Shown in pieces: positions 1 through 6,414 of a DNA stretch of 6,935 bases. This DNA comes from Erythrobacter sp. UBA2510. Lineage in GTDB: Bacteria; Pseudomonadota; Alphaproteobacteria; Sphingomonadales; Sphingomonadaceae. The notes beneath the pieces were generated by a model. That model saw only the letters and a list, made by a program, of their open reading frames with translations, searched no databases and was not told the origin of the DNA. The translations under genes and the position numbers were made by a program. The stretch's first letter is position 1. Every line of letters begins with the position of its first letter. The stretch spans positions 14,138 through 21,072 of the forward strand of contig DDNW01000115.1 of NCBI GenBank assembly GCA_002341345.1, read 5' to 3'.

Positions 1-863
1 CGGCGGACGAACGGATTGCCTACGCTGCCGCCTCTTCGATATCGGCTGGCTGGACAGGCGCTGCCTTGTACGCAGAATCTAATGGAGAGCTGAAACCGAT
101 AGGCGCAAGCGGTAGCCGACGATCAATCATCGGTACGCTTGCCACCGCCTTGCAGCCAGGCTCCTTTCACCGATTCGATGCACAGGCATCGTTCGAGGTT
201 AGTCTCGTCCCCACCGATCTGCCGCTTGGCGATGCCAGCCTCGAGCAGCTTGCCAGTGGCGCCAATCGCGCCGTAGTTGGCATGGAGATCATTCAGTTCG
301 CCTCGACCACATCCCTGGGCGGCGGTCTTTGGCGCTTGCAGGGGCTGCTTCGTGGCCGTGGCGGAACTGAGAGCGAGGCGCTCACCGGACAGCCACAAGG
401 CACACCCTTCATCTTGCTCGACACAAGGCCAGTTCAGCTTGATGCAGAGGCACTTGGCACTGCCGAAAGCATAGGTGCCATTGGTCTGGCCGACACTGAT
501 CCGGTTGTCAGCCCAATCTTAGGTGCCGGGCGCGGTCCGAGGCCGCTTTCACCCGTTCATGCGTCAGCGCAGGCAAGAAGTGACGGCAGCTTACATCTGG
601 AATGGACCAGACGCGCACGTGGCGGCTGGTTGTGGCGAGACGGCGTCGATACCCCGCTCAATGAAGAGCAAGAGACCTACCTTATTGGATTGGGTGACGT
701 AGATGCGCCGCAGCTGGTTTGGCAGGTCGCCAGCGCTACGCTGACGCTCGATCCGGTGCTCCATGACCAGCTTAAAACCGACCATGGTGGCAAGATCATC
801 TGGGTCCGCCAAATTGGCGCCGGCGGTTCCTCACCAGCCACTTTCCTCGCCCAAATCGCCTGA
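1..863 (+). CDS. GTA / phage-tail baseplate hub protein, C-terminal part (partial)
   Basis: The reading frame is open from base 3 with no start in the window, so this is the last 286 residues of a larger protein; the TTG at 66 is an internal leucine codon. The visible part resembles the C-terminal region of the large tail hub protein of alphaproteobacterial gene transfer agents (Rcc01698/'megatron' type). Recognisable pieces are GLLRGRGGTE (about residues 113-122 of the visible part), the block GPRPLSPVHA, and a fibronectin-like stretch with LEWTRRARGGW followed by WRDGVDTPL. In characterised GTAs this protein sits at the tail tip and contributes to baseplate and cell-wall penetration. The gene ends with tandem in-frame stops TGA TAA. 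A DUF2793 gene starts 24 bases downstream, as expected for the end of a GTA cluster. A resident prophage tail gene is the main alternative. Family assignment is from recalled sequence patterns, not a search. Confidence 0.82.
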   Translation, partial: ADERIAYAAASSISAGWTGAALYAESNGELKPIGASGSRRSIIGTLATALQPGSFHRFDAQASFEVSLVPTDLPLGDASLEQLASGANRAVVGMEIIQFASTTSLGGGLWRLQGLLRGRGGTESEALTGQPQGTPFILLDTRPVQLDAEALGTAESIGAIGLADTDPVVSPILGAGRGPRPLSPVHASAQARSDGSLHLEWTRRARGGWLWRDGVDTPLNEEQETYLIGLGDVDAPQLVWQVASATLTLDPVLHDQLKTDHGGKIIWVRQIGAGGSSPATFLAQIA

Positions 864-887
864 TAAGGCCAACAAGGGAACCCATCC

Positions 888-1346
888 ATGACTGACCCCG
901 TCAGCTTCTCCTCCACGACTTCGCGCTATGCGCTCCCGCTGCTTTTCGCGGCGCAATCACAGAAAGAGTTTTACGTAAATGAAGCTCATGCGATCCTCGA
1001 TTGTCTGCTCCATCCTGCAATCGAGGGTGAAGCTGATAGTGCACCGGCCACTCCGGTAGAGGGGGAGGTATGGCTTGTTGGTGCGACGCCCACGGGTGAC
1101 TGGTCAGGCCATGCGGGAAAACTGGCATGTTACGAGGCAGGCGCCTGGCTATTCATCGCTCCGCGCAATGGCCTCTGCGTTCTTGACACAGGTGCTGGGC
1201 AAAAGCGCTTCTACCGCGATGGGTGGCAGATGGCCGTATCGGTGGTTTCACCCTCAGGTGGAAGCGTGATAGACATCGAGGCACGTAGTGCGGTCGAGGG
1301 ACTGATCGCTGCCCTCGTCGCAAACGGTACATTGCCGCAAAGCTGA
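888..1346 (+). CDS. DUF2793 domain-containing protein
   Basis: A 152-residue protein. It carries the DUF2793 pattern: near the N-terminus the stretch ALPLLFAAQSQKEFYVNEAH (residues 15-34), then EGEVWLVG, a W-x-G-x-A-G-K-L segment, GAWLFIAPRNG, and a C-terminal YRDGW. There is no signal peptide or membrane segment. The biochemical role of the family is unknown; members often lie beside GTA or phage tail genes, so a structural or tail-accessory role is an inference from context. The start is supported by AAGGGAA at 874-880, 7 bases before the ATG. The 24-base gap from the upstream hub gene suggests co-transcription. The last 30 or so residues (IDIEARSAVEGLIAALVANG) look like a short helix and may be an oligomerisation or linker part. 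Confidence 0.85.
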   Translation: MTDPVSFSSTTSRYALPLLFAAQSQKEFYVNEAHAILDCLLHPAIEGEADSAPATPVEGEVWLVGATPTGDWSGHAGKLACYEAGAWLFIAPRNGLCVLDTGAGQKRFYRDGWQMAVSVVSPSGGSVIDIEARSAVEGLIAALVANGTLPQS

Positions 1347-1403
1347 CGGGAGCAGATCCGGGCCTCGCACGTTCACAAATCGAACCAGACGAGGAGACCA
1401 GAC

Positions 1404-1931
1404 ATGCGAGCGATCGCCGTTACTACCATAGCCCTTTCCACGGTCGCTCTGGCATCTTGCCAGACGATCGAGGAAGCCACTCCTGATGTGATTGCCACAG
1501 CAGCAATCAACGCCGATGGACGGGACGTGGGCGTCGGTACGGTGATTTACGGCCCGAGCGGCGCATCGATCTCGATTGCCTTGTCCGGCCTTTCCGAGGG
1601 CACGCATGCCGTACACCTGCATCAGACCGGATTTTGCGCAGCCAGCGACTATACCTCTGCCGGCGGACATCTCAATCCGCTGGGGCGCGAGCATGGCAAC
1701 CTGAATCCCGCGGGCGCTCATCTTGGCGACCTGCCCAATGTCGAGATCGGCCCGGATCGTGTCGGGACGGTCAGCGCAACGCTGCCTGGCACAGAGGAAG
1801 ACATCCGCGCATGGCTGTTCGACGAAGATGGCACGGCCATCATCGTTCATGCAGGTGCCGACGATTATCGCACCAATCCCAGCGGTGATGCAGGGTCGCG
1901 CATTGCCTGCGGTGTCTTGATGGAGCGCTGA
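1404..1931 (+). CDS. sodC: Superoxide dismutase [Cu-Zn], lipoprotein
   Basis: A 175-residue protein that dismutates superoxide to peroxide and oxygen outside the cytoplasm. Residues 1-18 are a signal peptide ending in the lipobox LASC, with Cys19 as the predicted lipidated residue, so it should be anchored to a membrane facing the periplasm. The metal ligands are all visible: His71 and His73 (HLH), His89 (bridging), His97, His106 and Asp109 (zinc loop), and His149. Cys78 and Cys169 can form the conserved disulfide, and Arg166 in GSRIACGV matches the active-site arginine. Length is normal for bacterial SodC. GAGGAG at 1391-1396, 7 bases before the ATG, supports the start. It lies 57 bases downstream of the DUF2793 gene on the same strand, so it could be read through from the GTA genes or have its own promoter; I see no clear promoter. 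It converges on queC. Confidence 0.95.
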   Translation: MRAIAVTTIALSTVALASCQTIEEATPDVIATAAINADGRDVGVGTVIYGPSGASISIALSGLSEGTHAVHLHQTGFCAASDYTSAGGHLNPLGREHGNLNPAGAHLGDLPNVEIGPDRVGTVSATLPGTEEDIRAWLFDEDGTAIIVHAGADDYRTNPSGDAGSRIACGVLMER

Positions 1932-1954
1932 TCCGATAGCACTTGCGGTCTATT

Positions 1955-2644
1955 TCATGGCGCAGCAGCGTAATCGGTAGGGTCTACGAGACCTGCCTCG
2001 GCAAAGCCCTTACGCCGCAGGCGACAAGAATCGCACAGGCCACAGGCGCGCCCATCCGTGGTCGGGTCGTAGCAGGACCAGCTCATCCCAGCATCGAGCC
2101 CTAGCCGAGAAGCTTCTGCGGCAATCTGCGATTTCTCCCAGAACTGCAGAGGTGTATGGATCGAAAAGCCATCGCCTGACACGCCATCTCGCGTGGCCAG
2201 CTGTGCTGTCTGCACAAAGCTCGCGATGAATTCGGGGCGGCAATCCGGATAGCCAGAATAATCGAGCGCATTGACCCCTATGAAAAGGTCCCGCGAACCA
2301 ATCGCTTCCGCCCATGCGAGAGCCAATGACAGGAAGACGAGGTTGCGCCCCGGGACATAGGTAACCGGGATGCCATCTTCGACGCCGCCTTTCGGCACGG
2401 CGATATCGGCGGTCAGCGCAGACCCCCCGAACTGACTAAGGTCCAGCGGCAGCACCACGTGCCTTACAGCGCCTAACCTTTCGGCTATCGTCTTTGCCGC
2501 CTTGATCTCGCACCGATGGCGCTGATTATAGTCGATGGTGAGGGCGGCGATCGAGAAACCTTGCTCCACTGCGATGCCCGCAGCGACCATCGAATCCAGA
2601 CCGCCCGAGAGCAGGACCACGGCTTCAGGATTTTTGGCGTCCAT
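1955..2644 (-). CDS. queC: 7-cyano-7-deazaguanine synthase (QueC)
   Basis: A 229-residue ATP-dependent enzyme that converts 7-carboxy-7-deazaguanine to preQ0, a step in making queuosine for tRNA. The N-terminal PP-loop SGGLDS (residues 13-18) binds ATP. Further family signatures are DYNQRH (38-43), VPGRNLVFLS (97-106) and GYPDCRPEFI (131-140). The C-terminal zinc site is complete: Cys191, Cys201, Cys204 and Cys207 (C-x9-C-x2-C-x2-C). Length is normal for the family. The ATG at 2644 is the only sensible start, because an in-frame TAG lies four codons upstream; the ribosome binding site is weak (GCGAAAG). The partner genes queD, queE and queF are not in the window. It lies 51 bases downstream of a DUF3617-like gene on the same strand, so shared transcription is possible. 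Confidence 0.95.
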   Translation of the reverse strand: MDAKNPEAVVLLSGGLDSMVAAGIAVEQGFSIAALTIDYNQRHRCEIKAAKTIAERLGAVRHVVLPLDLSQFGGSALTADIAVPKGGVEDGIPVTYVPGRNLVFLSLALAWAEAIGSRDLFIGVNALDYSGYPDCRPEFIASFVQTAQLATRDGVSGDGFSIHTPLQFWEKSQIAAEASRLGLDAGMSWSCYDPTTDGRACGLCDSCRLRRKGFAEAGLVDPTDYAAAP

Positions 2645-2695
2645 GCACTTTCGCTAGGCGGCAGTCAGCCTGCGGGCAAGTCCCATGCGAACGGC

Positions 2696-3148
2696 TTAGC
2701 AGCTACCAGAGTGCCGCGCTTCCGCGTCGATCGAGAATGGCGCACCGCTTTTAATACCCTGGCTCTTGATCTGAACAAGACGGTCGCTCTCACGCCTGAC
2801 GGTGGTTCGCCCGTAGCCATCGCCGCGACAGGTATACTGCACTGTTACCAGATTGGCGCCGTCTTCGACCACGAAGCGATCACACCCCGGTTGCTTGTGA
2901 CGCAGTTGAAGCAGTTCCCGGCCCGAGCGAAGGCAGATGCGCTGGACCGAATTATCCGCACGAAAACGCAGTTCCCACATGCCCTTTGCCAAGCCGTCAA
3001 GCATAGCAAGTTCCGGCGCCTGTGCGGCTGCCGGATAACCCAGGGCCGCCAAGCCAAGGACGGGCACGACGAGCCGCACGAACAGCCTAGCCATTCGGCG
3101 AGAAAGAGTGCGCGTTTGCCGCTGTGTTTGTAACAGGCTTAGGTTCAT
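2696..3148 (-). CDS. DUF3617-like secreted protein
   Basis: A 150-residue protein of unknown function. A hydrophobic segment at residues 21-37 followed by PAAAQA looks like a Sec signal peptide with cleavage near residues 42-44, so the mature protein should be periplasmic. The mature part begins with a GMWELR motif and has ICLRSG, QPGCDR, YTCRGDGYGR and a C-terminal ARHSGSC, a pattern I associate with sphingomonad DUF3617-type proteins. Four cysteines (72, 89, 107 and the terminal 150) could form two disulfides. The start is uncertain. The ATG at 3148 gives an unusually long 18-residue extension before the signal peptide; the ATG at 3094 (residue 19) gives a more ordinary signal peptide. Neither has a good ribosome binding site. 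It lies between hslO (72-base gap) and queC on the same strand. Confidence 0.7.
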   Translation of the reverse strand: MNLSLLQTQRQTRTLSRRMARLFVRLVVPVLGLAALGYPAAAQAPELAMLDGLAKGMWELRFRADNSVQRICLRSGRELLQLRHKQPGCDRFVVEDGANLVTVQYTCRGDGYGRTTVRRESDRLVQIKSQGIKSGAPFSIDAEARHSGSC

Positions 3149-3154
3149 ATTCGT

Positions 3155-3160
3155 ATCATA
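3155..3160 (-). promoter_or_regulatory. Possible -10 element (TATGAT) before the DUF3617-like gene
   Basis: On the minus strand TATGAT is followed by six bases and then the ATG at 3148, so a transcript starting at the usual distance would begin at or next to that ATG. No good -35 match is present 16-18 bases upstream. This is a pattern match to one hexamer only. Confidence 0.3.
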
Positions 3161-3185
3161 ACACCTGGCACATGAACGACAGATT

Positions 3186-3198
3186 GCACCGCAGGTGC
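3186..3198 (-). other. Small inverted repeat after hslO
   Basis: A 5-base stem with a 3-base loop (GCACC-TGC-GGTGC on the minus strand) lies 23 bases beyond the hslO stop codon. No T-run follows, so it is at best a weak or factor-dependent transcript end. Confidence 0.25.
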
Positions 3199-3220
3199 GA
3201 CGAAACGTTCCTTTAGCCGG

Positions 3221-4126
3221 TTAGTCCTGTATTGGAAATTCCTTCGAGCAAAACGCACAGTCGACCCGGATGATCCCGTGTTCATCTGCCATCTCGCGCC
3301 GGTCTTCCTTGGGGAACTTGGCGAGAACATTGGCAAAGTGGAGCTCGCTGCAGCGGCACCCGCGCGATAGATCGGTCAGCGGCGCAGTTCGCACCTCTTC
3401 TTCCTCATGGAACAGTCGCCAGACCAGCGCCTCAAGCGGCAATGCCTCATCGACGAGCTCCTCGCCGGTCATGGTCGCGGCTAGTGTTGCGACATGTTCC
3501 CAATCCGGATGATCGAGCCGAACATGAAGCCGCTCGCGCCCATCCTCCCCGTCGGCTAGGTGCTGAACCAATATCCCTGCCGCTATTTCTCCGTCCGGCC
3601 CCAGTGCGGTACCGGTTCGAATGATCGTTGGGACCTGCTCGCTCTGCACGAAATAGTGTTCCAGGGCGCGAGCCAGCGAATCGCCCTCTAACGGGACGAT
3701 CCCCTGATAGCGCTGCCCAGTCGCAGCGATATCGAAGGTAATCGCCAGATGTCCCTTCCCGAACAACGCCTCCAGTGACGGCTCGGCACCCAGCCCGTCG
3801 AAACGATTTTCATCGAACTGGACGTAGCCGCGGATTTCCCCGTCGCGATAATCGCAGACCAGCAGCGAGACGACGCCGTCTTCGGTCTGCGCCTGAATGG
3901 TCAACTGGTCGCCCGCATTCTTGAGCAGGCCGCCCATCAGGCTGGTGATCGTCAGCGCCTCGGCCAGCAGGATCTTCAACACCACCGGATAGTCGTGGGC
4001 CGACAGGACCATGCCCAGCACCGGCCCCAACCGCACCATGCGGCCACGGCAACTCCGCCCGGGGATGGTGAAGCCGAGCACTTGATCGAAGCCAGTCGCT
4101 TCGGCGGATGGATTTTCGTTTGCCAT
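3221..4126 (-). CDS. hslO: Hsp33 redox-regulated chaperone
   Basis: A 301-residue cytoplasmic holdase chaperone switched on by oxidation. The zinc-binding redox switch is visible at the C-terminus: Cys257 and Cys259 (CRC), then Cys290 and Cys293 (CAFC), giving the family's CxC-x(27-32)-CxxC arrangement with a 30-residue spacer. The body has the expected EALTITSLMGGLLK segment (residues 56-69), the YVQFDE strand and the YFVQSEQVPT motif (158-167). The frame stays open upstream to 4333 inside argF, but that extension is cysteine- and arginine-rich and unlike Hsp33; the ATG at 4126 gives the normal length. Its ribosome binding site is weak. The gene begins 43 bases after the argF stop, so it probably shares the argD-argF transcript. 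This neighbourhood recurs in alphaproteobacteria as I recall it. Confidence 0.95.
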   Translation of the reverse strand: MANENPSAEATGFDQVLGFTIPGRSCRGRMVRLGPVLGMVLSAHDYPVVLKILLAEALTITSLMGGLLKNAGDQLTIQAQTEDGVVSLLVCDYRDGEIRGYVQFDENRFDGLGAEPSLEALFGKGHLAITFDIAATGQRYQGIVPLEGDSLARALEHYFVQSEQVPTIIRTGTALGPDGEIAAGILVQHLADGEDGRERLHVRLDHPDWEHVATLAATMTGEELVDEALPLEALVWRLFHEEEEVRTAPLTDLSRGCRCSELHFANVLAKFPKEDRREMADEHGIIRVDCAFCSKEFPIQD

Positions 4127-4169
4127 GCCCGCGATATAGGGCCTCACCGGGTGGATTGAAGACGCCCGG

Positions 4170-5099
4170 TCAGAGCAGCCCGAAGCACCACAACAGCACA
4201 CTCTTCTGGGCGTGCAGGCGGTTCTCCGCCTCGTCGAACACCATCGACTGGGGGCCTTCGAATACTTCCTCGCTGACTTCGTCGCCGACATGTGCGGGCA
4301 GACAATGCAGGAAACGCGCATCCCCAGCCGCACGTGCCATCAAGGCCGCGTTCGCCTGGAACGGTGCCATCGCCGCTAGCTTCTCCTCAGCATGTGGCTG
4401 CCCCATCGACACCCAGGTATCGGTGACGACAATGTCCGCGCCCGCCACGGCAGCCACCGGATCGTTCGTCAGAGTTACATGCGCCCCGCCGGCGCGGGCC
4501 ATCTCTACAAACTCTGCTTCCGGCTCGTACCCTTGCGGCGTGCCGACACGCACGTTGAACTTCATCAACCCGGCGGCCTCGAGGATCGAGTGCAGCACGT
4601 TGTTGCCGTCGCCCAGCCACGCAACCTCGAGCCCCGGCAAAGGCTTGCCGCTTTCGATCACGGTCAGCAGGTCGGCGACGATCTGGCAGGGGTGCGAGCG
4701 ATCGGTGAGTCCGTTGATCACCGGCACGCCGGCATATTTCGCCATTTGCTCGATCTTTTCATGATCGTCAGTGCGAACCATGATCGCATCGACCATCCGA
4801 CCGAGTACGCGCGCGGTGTCGGCGACGCTTTCGCCGCGACCGAGTTGCGTCGTGCCGGAATCGAGGATCAGCGCAGAGCCACCCAGTTGACGCATCGCCA
4901 TTTCGAAGCTGACGCGGGTGCGGGTCGAGTTCTTCTCGAACACCATACCCAGAACCCGGCCTGCCAGAGGCGCGTCGCGATCGGGGGCACCCTTTGGCTG
5001 GCCAATCCGCGCCGCCTTGCGATCGAGCGCGTCAGCCAGCATGGCCGCGAGCGCATCGCCGCCAGCATCCGACAGATCGAGGAAATTCCGCACAGCCAT
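4170..5099 (-). CDS. argF: Ornithine carbamoyltransferase
   Basis: A 309-residue cytoplasmic enzyme that makes citrulline from ornithine and carbamoyl phosphate in arginine synthesis. The carbamoyl phosphate site STRTR is at residues 58-62 and HPCQ at 136-139. The ornithine-binding part has D227 and SMG (231-233), and the catalytic HCLP motif is at 265-268. Length matches the family. Two adjacent starts are possible: GTG at 5102 and ATG at 5099. I prefer the ATG because GGAGGAG (5105-5111) lies 5 bases from it but only 2 from the GTG. The ATG shares its A with the TGA stop of argD (TGATG), which indicates translational coupling. The anabolic reading (argF rather than catabolic arcB) rests on the argD neighbour. 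Confidence 0.96.
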   Translation of the reverse strand: MAVRNFLDLSDAGGDALAAMLADALDRKAARIGQPKGAPDRDAPLAGRVLGMVFEKNSTRTRVSFEMAMRQLGGSALILDSGTTQLGRGESVADTARVLGRMVDAIMVRTDDHEKIEQMAKYAGVPVINGLTDRSHPCQIVADLLTVIESGKPLPGLEVAWLGDGNNVLHSILEAAGLMKFNVRVGTPQGYEPEAEFVEMARAGGAHVTLTNDPVAAVAGADIVVTDTWVSMGQPHAEEKLAAMAPFQANAALMARAAGDARFLHCLPAHVGDEVSEEVFEGPQSMVFDEAENRLHAQKSVLLWCFGLL

Positions 5100-6286
5100 C
5101 ACGACTCCTCCGGCTGGTAATCCGCTGCGCCTGCCGAAAGCTTCTCGAAGAATTCCTCGGTCTCGGCATCGCCGATCACCAGCGGCGGAAGCAGGCGCAA
5201 GGTGCTGTCGCCCGCCCCGACGGTGAGGAGGCCGTGCTTGTCGCGCAGGTGCAGCACGAAGCCGCGCGGTTCGACCCGCATCTTAAGCCCGATCATCAGG
5301 CCCAGTCCACGCACTTCCTCGAAGAGTTCCGGGTAATTGCCGATGAATTGTTCGAGCCGGGCCATCAACCGCTCGCCCTTGGCCCTGACCTCAGCGATGA
5401 ATTCGTCGTTTCCGATTACATCGAGCACGGCGGAACCTGCCGCCATGGCGAGCGGATTGCCACCATAGGTCGATCCGTGGGTGCCGAAGGTCATGCCGCG
5501 TGCAGCCTTTTCGGTCGCCAGACAGGCGCCCAAGGGGAAGCCGCCGCCGATTCCCTTGGCAATCGCCGCAATGTCAGGTGTCACGCCGAAATGCTCGTGG
5601 GCGAGGAAAGTGCCGGTCCGTCCGATGCCCGACTGGACCTCATCGACCACCAGCAGCAGCCCGTGCTTGTCCGCGAGTGCACGCAGGCCATGCATGAACT
5701 CAGGTGTGGCCACTCGGATGCCGCCTTCGCCCTGAACTGGCTCCAGCAGGAACCCGGCTGTGTTCGGGCCGATCGCGGCCTCGGCTCCGGCAAGGTCGTT
5801 GAACCCTACGTAGCGAAACCCCGTCAGCAGCGGCTCGAACCCCTTGTGCATCTTGACCTGATCAGACGCGCTGATCGTCGCCATCGTTCGACCGTGGAAC
5901 GCGTTGTTGAAAGTGATCAGCTCGAAACGTTCGTGGTTTCCTGCCGACTGGTGATAGATGCGCGCGGTCTTGATCGCCGCCTCGACCGCCTCGGCGCCCG
6001 AATTGGTGAAGAAGACCGTATCGGCGAAGGTCAGGTCGACCAGTCGCTGCGCCAGCGCCTCGCCCTGCGGGCTGCCATAAAGGTTGGAGACGTGCATAAG
6101 CATCTCGGCCTGGCGCTGGATCGCGCCGATCAGGCCCGGGTGCGAATGACCCAGTGCATTCACGGCGATACCTGCGGCAAAGTCGAGATAGCGCGAGCCG
6201 TCCTCGGAGATGAGGTGACAGTGTTCGCCGCGCACCGGGCGAATATCGCACCGAGGGTAGACCGGCATCAGCGGGGAAATCGACAT
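5099..6286 (-). CDS. argD: Acetylornithine aminotransferase
   Basis: A 395-residue pyridoxal-phosphate aminotransferase of class III that converts N-acetylglutamate semialdehyde to N-acetylornithine; such enzymes often also act as succinyldiaminopimelate aminotransferase in lysine synthesis. Visible features are [15 protein letters not shown] (36-50), the cofactor-phosphate site NSGAEA (95-100), NAFHGRT (128-134), LEPVQGEGG (181-189), [11 protein letters not shown] (215-225) and the Schiff-base Lys244 in AIAKGIGGG. The frame is open to 6394, but the ATG at 6286 is the best start: AAAGGA lies 8 bases upstream and family-like sequence (MPVYPRCDI) begins just after it. The extra upstream residues would be translated through a transcription terminator. 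argF is directly coupled downstream. Confidence 0.96.
   Translation of the reverse strand: MSISPLMPVYPRCDIRPVRGEHCHLISEDGSRYLDFAAGIAVNALGHSHPGLIGAIQRQAEMLMHVSNLYGSPQGEALAQRLVDLTFADTVFFTNSGAEAVEAAIKTARIYHQSAGNHERFELITFNNAFHGRTMATISASDQVKMHKGFEPLLTGFRYVGFNDLAGAEAAIGPNTAGFLLEPVQGEGGIRVATPEFMHGLRALADKHGLLLVVDEVQSGIGRTGTFLAHEHFGVTPDIAAIAKGIGGGFPLGACLATEKAARGMTFGTHGSTYGGNPLAMAAGSAVLDVIGNDEFIAEVRAKGERLMARLEQFIGNYPELFEEVRGLGLMIGLKMRVEPRGFVLHLRDKHGLLTVGAGDSTLRLLPPLVIGDAETEEFFEKLSAGAADYQPEES
5105..5111 (-). promoter_or_regulatory. Ribosome binding site of argF, inside the end of argD
   Basis: GGAGGAG on the minus strand is a near-perfect Shine-Dalgarno sequence placed 5 bases before the ATG at 5099. 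It is formed by the argD codons for the final Glu-Glu, so argD coding and argF initiation share these bases. It decides the argF start in favour of ATG over the adjacent GTG. Confidence 0.8.
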
Positions 6287-6294
6287 CCGACAAT

Positions 6295-6300
6295 TCCTTT
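6295..6300 (-). promoter_or_regulatory. Ribosome binding site of argD
   Basis: AAAGGA on the minus strand, 8 bases before the ATG at 6286. It supports this start over the upstream in-frame alternatives at 6313 and 6394. Confidence 0.65.
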
Positions 6301-6319
6301 GACTGGAAAGCATAACGAC

Positions 6320-6339
6320 AAAAAGCGGCCAGTGGCCGC
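6320..6339 (-). terminator. Rho-independent terminator of the cold-shock gene
   Basis: On the minus strand a perfect 6-base GC stem with a 3-base loop (GCGGCC-ACT-GGCCGC) is followed directly by TTTTTG. It lies 75 bases past the stop codon of the cold-shock gene and points the right way to end that transcript. The T-run ends 33 bases before the argD ATG. Confidence 0.8.
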
Positions 6340-6355
6340 CGCTTGTCCCTTGATC

Positions 6356-6396
6356 TATTGGGGGGTGCGGCGACCGATTGAACTCGGCCGCCAATA
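6356..6396. repeat. Imperfect inverted repeat between the cold-shock gene and argD
   Basis: Outer arms TATTGG (6356-6361) and CCAATA (6391-6396) are perfect complements. Inside them, CGACCGA (6371-6377) and TCGGCCG (6384-6390) pair except for one position, across a 6-base loop. On the minus-strand transcript this would be a second hairpin between the cold-shock stop codon and the terminator. The inner and outer arms are offset by nine unpaired bases on one side. Confidence 0.45.
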
Positions 6397-6414
6397 AACC
6401 CTCGAAGGCGCCGG

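Noticed and set aside
1254..1850. A 198-codon minus-strand frame opposite sodC
   Set aside because: sodC has a full set of metal ligands and a good ribosome binding site; the antisense product shows no domain.
1932..1954. Possible bidirectional terminator between sodC and queC
   Set aside because: No stem with a T-run on either strand could be found in the 23-base gap.
2645..2695. preQ1-type riboswitch or promoter before queC
   Set aside because: The 51-base gap is too GC-rich and lacks a recognisable aptamer core or paired -35/-10 boxes.
2516..3133. A 205-codon + strand frame opposite queC and the DUF3617-like gene
   Set aside because: It spans the antisense of two genes and their gap, has no family features and no convincing ribosome binding site.
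4127..4333. N-terminal extension of Hsp33 into argF
   Set aside because: The extra 69 residues overlap argF coding sequence, are unlike Hsp33, and the ATG at 4126 gives the normal family length.
6287..6394. N-terminal extension of ArgD from the ATG at 6394
   Set aside because: It would translate through the terminator hairpin, and a proper ribosome binding site precedes the ATG at 6286.
4994..6397. A 467-codon open frame on the + strand opposite argD and the start of argF
   Set aside because: It lies wholly antisense to two well-supported enzyme genes, its product is rich in His, Gln and Arg with no recognisable motif, and such mirror frames are common in GC-rich DNA.
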